This document shows, in pieces, positions 62,565 through 64,000 of a DNA stretch of 64,000 bases. Origin of the DNA: Mesorhizobium sp. M1B.F.Ca.ET.045.04.1.1 (GTDB lineage: Bacteria; Pseudomonadota; Alphaproteobacteria; Rhizobiales; Rhizobiaceae); NCBI RefSeq assembly GCF_003952465.1, contig NZ_CP034448.1, positions 2,519,001 through 2,583,000 on the forward strand, in the 5' to 3' direction. Made by a program: the position numbers and the translations under genes. The stretch's first letter is position 1. Each line of letters starts with the position of its first letter. The notes under the pieces are model-generated. The model was not told the origin of the DNA and made no database searches. It saw only the letters and a program-made list of their open reading frames with translations.

Positions 62565-63662
62565 TCAGCTCCTCAAGGATTTGCCGGTTTCCGCGGAAAA
62601 GAGATGCGCCTGCGACAGGTCGAAATGCATGGCGACACGGTCGCCCGCCTTCAGCGGCTTGGGATTCAGCATACGCGAAACCCAGTCGCGGCGGTCGAAT
62701 TCGGCGAACACCAGCGTTTCGTTGCCGAGCGGCTCGGTCACCGTCACCGGCAGGTCGACCTCATGGACGTCCGCGGCGTCGCCGGAATGCAAGCCGTGAC
62801 CCACGGGGTAGAGATCGTCGGGCCGCAGGCCGAACACCACCTTGTCTCCGGGGCTCACCCTGGCCTTGAACCGGCCGGGAAGCGGCAGGCTCTGGCCGCT
62901 GGCGAAGACGATCTTGCCGTCGTCCACGGTCGCCTCCTGCAGGTTCATCGGCGGCGAGCCGATGAAGCCCGCGACGAAGCGCGTCGCCGGGCGCTGGAAG
63001 ACTTCGTCCGGCGTGCCGACCTGCTCGATATAGCCGTCGCGCATGATGACGATGCGGTCGGCAAGCGTCATCGCCTCGACCTGGTCGTGCGTAACGTAGA
63101 TGACGGTGGACTTCACCTTGGCGTGCAACTTCTTGATCTCGGTGCGCATCTGGGTGCGCAGCTTTGCGTCGAGATTGCTGAGCGGCTCGTCGAACAGGAA
63201 GACGTCCGGATCGCGCACGATGGCGCGGCCCATGGCGACGCGCTGGCGCTGGCCGCCCGAAAGCTGGGAGGGACGGCGCTCGAGCAGCGCGTCGAGGCCG
63301 AGGATGGCCGACGCTTCGGCGACGCGGCGGTCCATTTCTTCCTTCGGCGCGCCGGCGATCTTGAGCGAGAAGCCGAGATTCTCGCGCACCGTCATATGCG
63401 GATAAAGCGCGTAGGACTGGAACACCATCGAGATGTTGCGCGAGCGCGGCGGCAGGTCGTTGACGACGCGGCCGCCGATCTCGATCGTGCCGCCGGAGAT
63501 GTCCTCCAGCCCGGCGATCATGCGCAAGGTGGTCGACTTGCCGCAACCGGACGGCCCGACGAGCGCGATGAACTCACGGTCGGCGACGTCGAGGTCGATG
63601 CTGTGCACGATCTCCATGTTGCCGTAACGCTTTGTGAGTTTCTTGAGCGAGACAATCGCCAT
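62565..63662 (-). CDS. Sugar ABC transporter ATP-binding protein (UgpC/MsmK family)
   Basis: A 365-residue ATPase: Walker [22 protein letters not shown]-loop [13 protein letters not shown], signature [19 protein letters not shown], Walker [14 protein letters not shown]-loop [17 protein letters not shown], then a TOBE/MalK-like regulatory domain ([29 protein letters not shown]). It follows the permease gene by 4 bases and energises a CUT1-type sugar importer for this operon. Confidence 0.94.
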   Translation of the reverse strand: MAIVSLKKLTKRYGNMEIVHSIDLDVADREFIALVGPSGCGKSTTLRMIAGLEDISGGTIEIGGRVVNDLPPRSRNISMVFQSYALYPHMTVRENLGFSLKIAGAPKEEMDRRVAEASAILGLDALLERRPSQLSGGQRQRVAMGRAIVRDPDVFLFDEPLSNLDAKLRTQMRTEIKKLHAKVKSTVIYVTHDQVEAMTLADRIVIMRDGYIEQVGTPDEVFQRPATRFVAGFIGSPPMNLQEATVDDGKIVFASGQSLPLPGRFKARVSPGDKVVFGLRPDDLYPVGHGLHSGDAADVHEVDLPVTVTEPLGNETLVFAEFDRRDWVSRMLNPKPLKAGDRVAMHFDLSQAHLFSAETGKSLRS

Positions 63663-63666
63663 CGGA

Positions 63667-64000
63667 TCAACCTTTCACCGCGCCGGAGGTCAGGCCGCCG
63701 ACGAGGTGTTTCTGGACGATGAAGGTGAGGATTAGCGCCGGAATGATCATCACCACGGCCAGCGCGCACATGCCGCGCCAGTCGATGGTGAATTCGGCCG
63801 TGTAATCGAGCAGCCCGACGGGCAGCGTCTTGGAATTGATCGAGCGCGTCAGCTGCGAGGCCAGCGCGAACTCGTTCCAGGAGGTGAGGAAGGCGAAGAT
63901 GCCGGCGGACGCGATGCCGGGTCCGGCGAGCGGAAACTCGACCTGCCAGAAAGCCTGCCAGCGCGTGCAGCCGTCGATCTGCGCGGCCTCGGCAAGGTCC
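63667..64000 (-). CDS. Carbohydrate ABC transporter permease (MalG-like, partial; N-terminus off the window)
   Basis: The C-terminal 110 codons of a permease enter from the right edge. The EAA-loop [20 protein letters not shown], the membrane segments [20 protein letters not shown] and [20 protein letters not shown], and the ending [11 protein letters not shown] are typical of MalG/LacG-type permeases. It lies directly upstream of the ATPase gene. More transporter genes are expected beyond the window. Confidence 0.92.
   Translation of the reverse strand, partial: DLAEAAQIDGCTRWQAFWQVEFPLAGPGIASAGIFAFLTSWNEFALASQLTRSINSKTLPVGLLDYTAEFTIDWRGMCALAVVMIIPALILTFIVQKHLVGGLTSGAVKG

Noticed and set aside
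1..64000. Search by eye for tRNA, rRNA, transposase or integrase genes
   Set aside because: None was recognised. No cloverleaf-like sequence or IS terminal repeat with a transposase was found.

Overview
The window is high-GC, densely coded DNA whose gene content and intergenic repeats point to an alphaproteobacterium of the order Hyphomicrobiales, most like Mesorhizobium. The evidence is a rhizobial-order flagellar block with visN/visR, an ehu/eut ectoine cluster, and the short palindromic repeats typical of that group. This assignment is an inference from gene order and protein sequence; no search was run. No rRNA, tRNA, CRISPR array, transposase or prophage was seen.

Region 1 (1-10.1 kb) is part of a chemotaxis/flagellar cluster. 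An unnamed membrane protein, fliI, flgF and a DUF1217 flagellar gene lie on the minus strand. They diverge from motA, fliM, fliN, fliG, flhB and a small conserved gene on the plus strand. The LuxR-type regulators visN and visR follow on the minus strand.

Region 2 (10.4-20.6 kb) looks like a polyamine/amide utilisation island. It holds an acetylpolyamine-amidohydrolase-like deacetylase and a TetR regulator on the minus strand, then a YtcJ-type amidohydrolase, a complete PotABCD-like ABC transporter and two tandem NylB-like serine hydrolases on the plus strand. Housekeeping and lysine-related genes follow: tex, a small antitoxin-like ORF, a LysR regulator and gcdH (20.9-25.7 kb).

Region 3 (26.1-32.7 kb) is a tight three-gene operon encoding transglutaminase-DUF2126, circularly permuted ATP-grasp-alpha-E, and a second transglutaminase. 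It is a conserved but functionally undefined bacterial module and the best candidate here for an undescribed system. Behind it are a eukaryote-like topoisomerase IB, a DGPF/YCII protein coupled to an ECF42-type sigma factor, an ALDH7-type dehydrogenase (amaB-like), two tandem paralogues of an unrecognised HTH-like family, a GNAT acetyltransferase, two SDRs and an MDR oxidoreductase (32.9-43.3 kb).

Region 4 (43.4-57.5 kb) is a complete ectoine/5-hydroxyectoine uptake and catabolism locus. doeD-, doeC- and doeX-like genes are on the minus strand, diverging from enuR, ehuABCD and eutABCDE on the plus strand. EhuABCD imports the solute. EutABC are thought to convert hydroxyectoine to ectoine. EutD opens the ring and EutE deacetylates to diaminobutyrate. 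The aminotransferase and aldehyde dehydrogenase then lead to aspartate. Three intergenic repeats interrupt this operon, and one of them supplies the ribosome binding site of eutB.

Region 5 (57.5-64.0 kb, minus strand) is a sugar-acid catabolic operon of L-fucose type: fuconate dehydratase, SDR, MaoC protein, Gfo/Idh/MocA oxidoreductase, rhamnose-type mutarotase, a second enolase-superfamily enzyme, and a sugar ABC transporter ATPase and permease. The permease is cut by the window edge.
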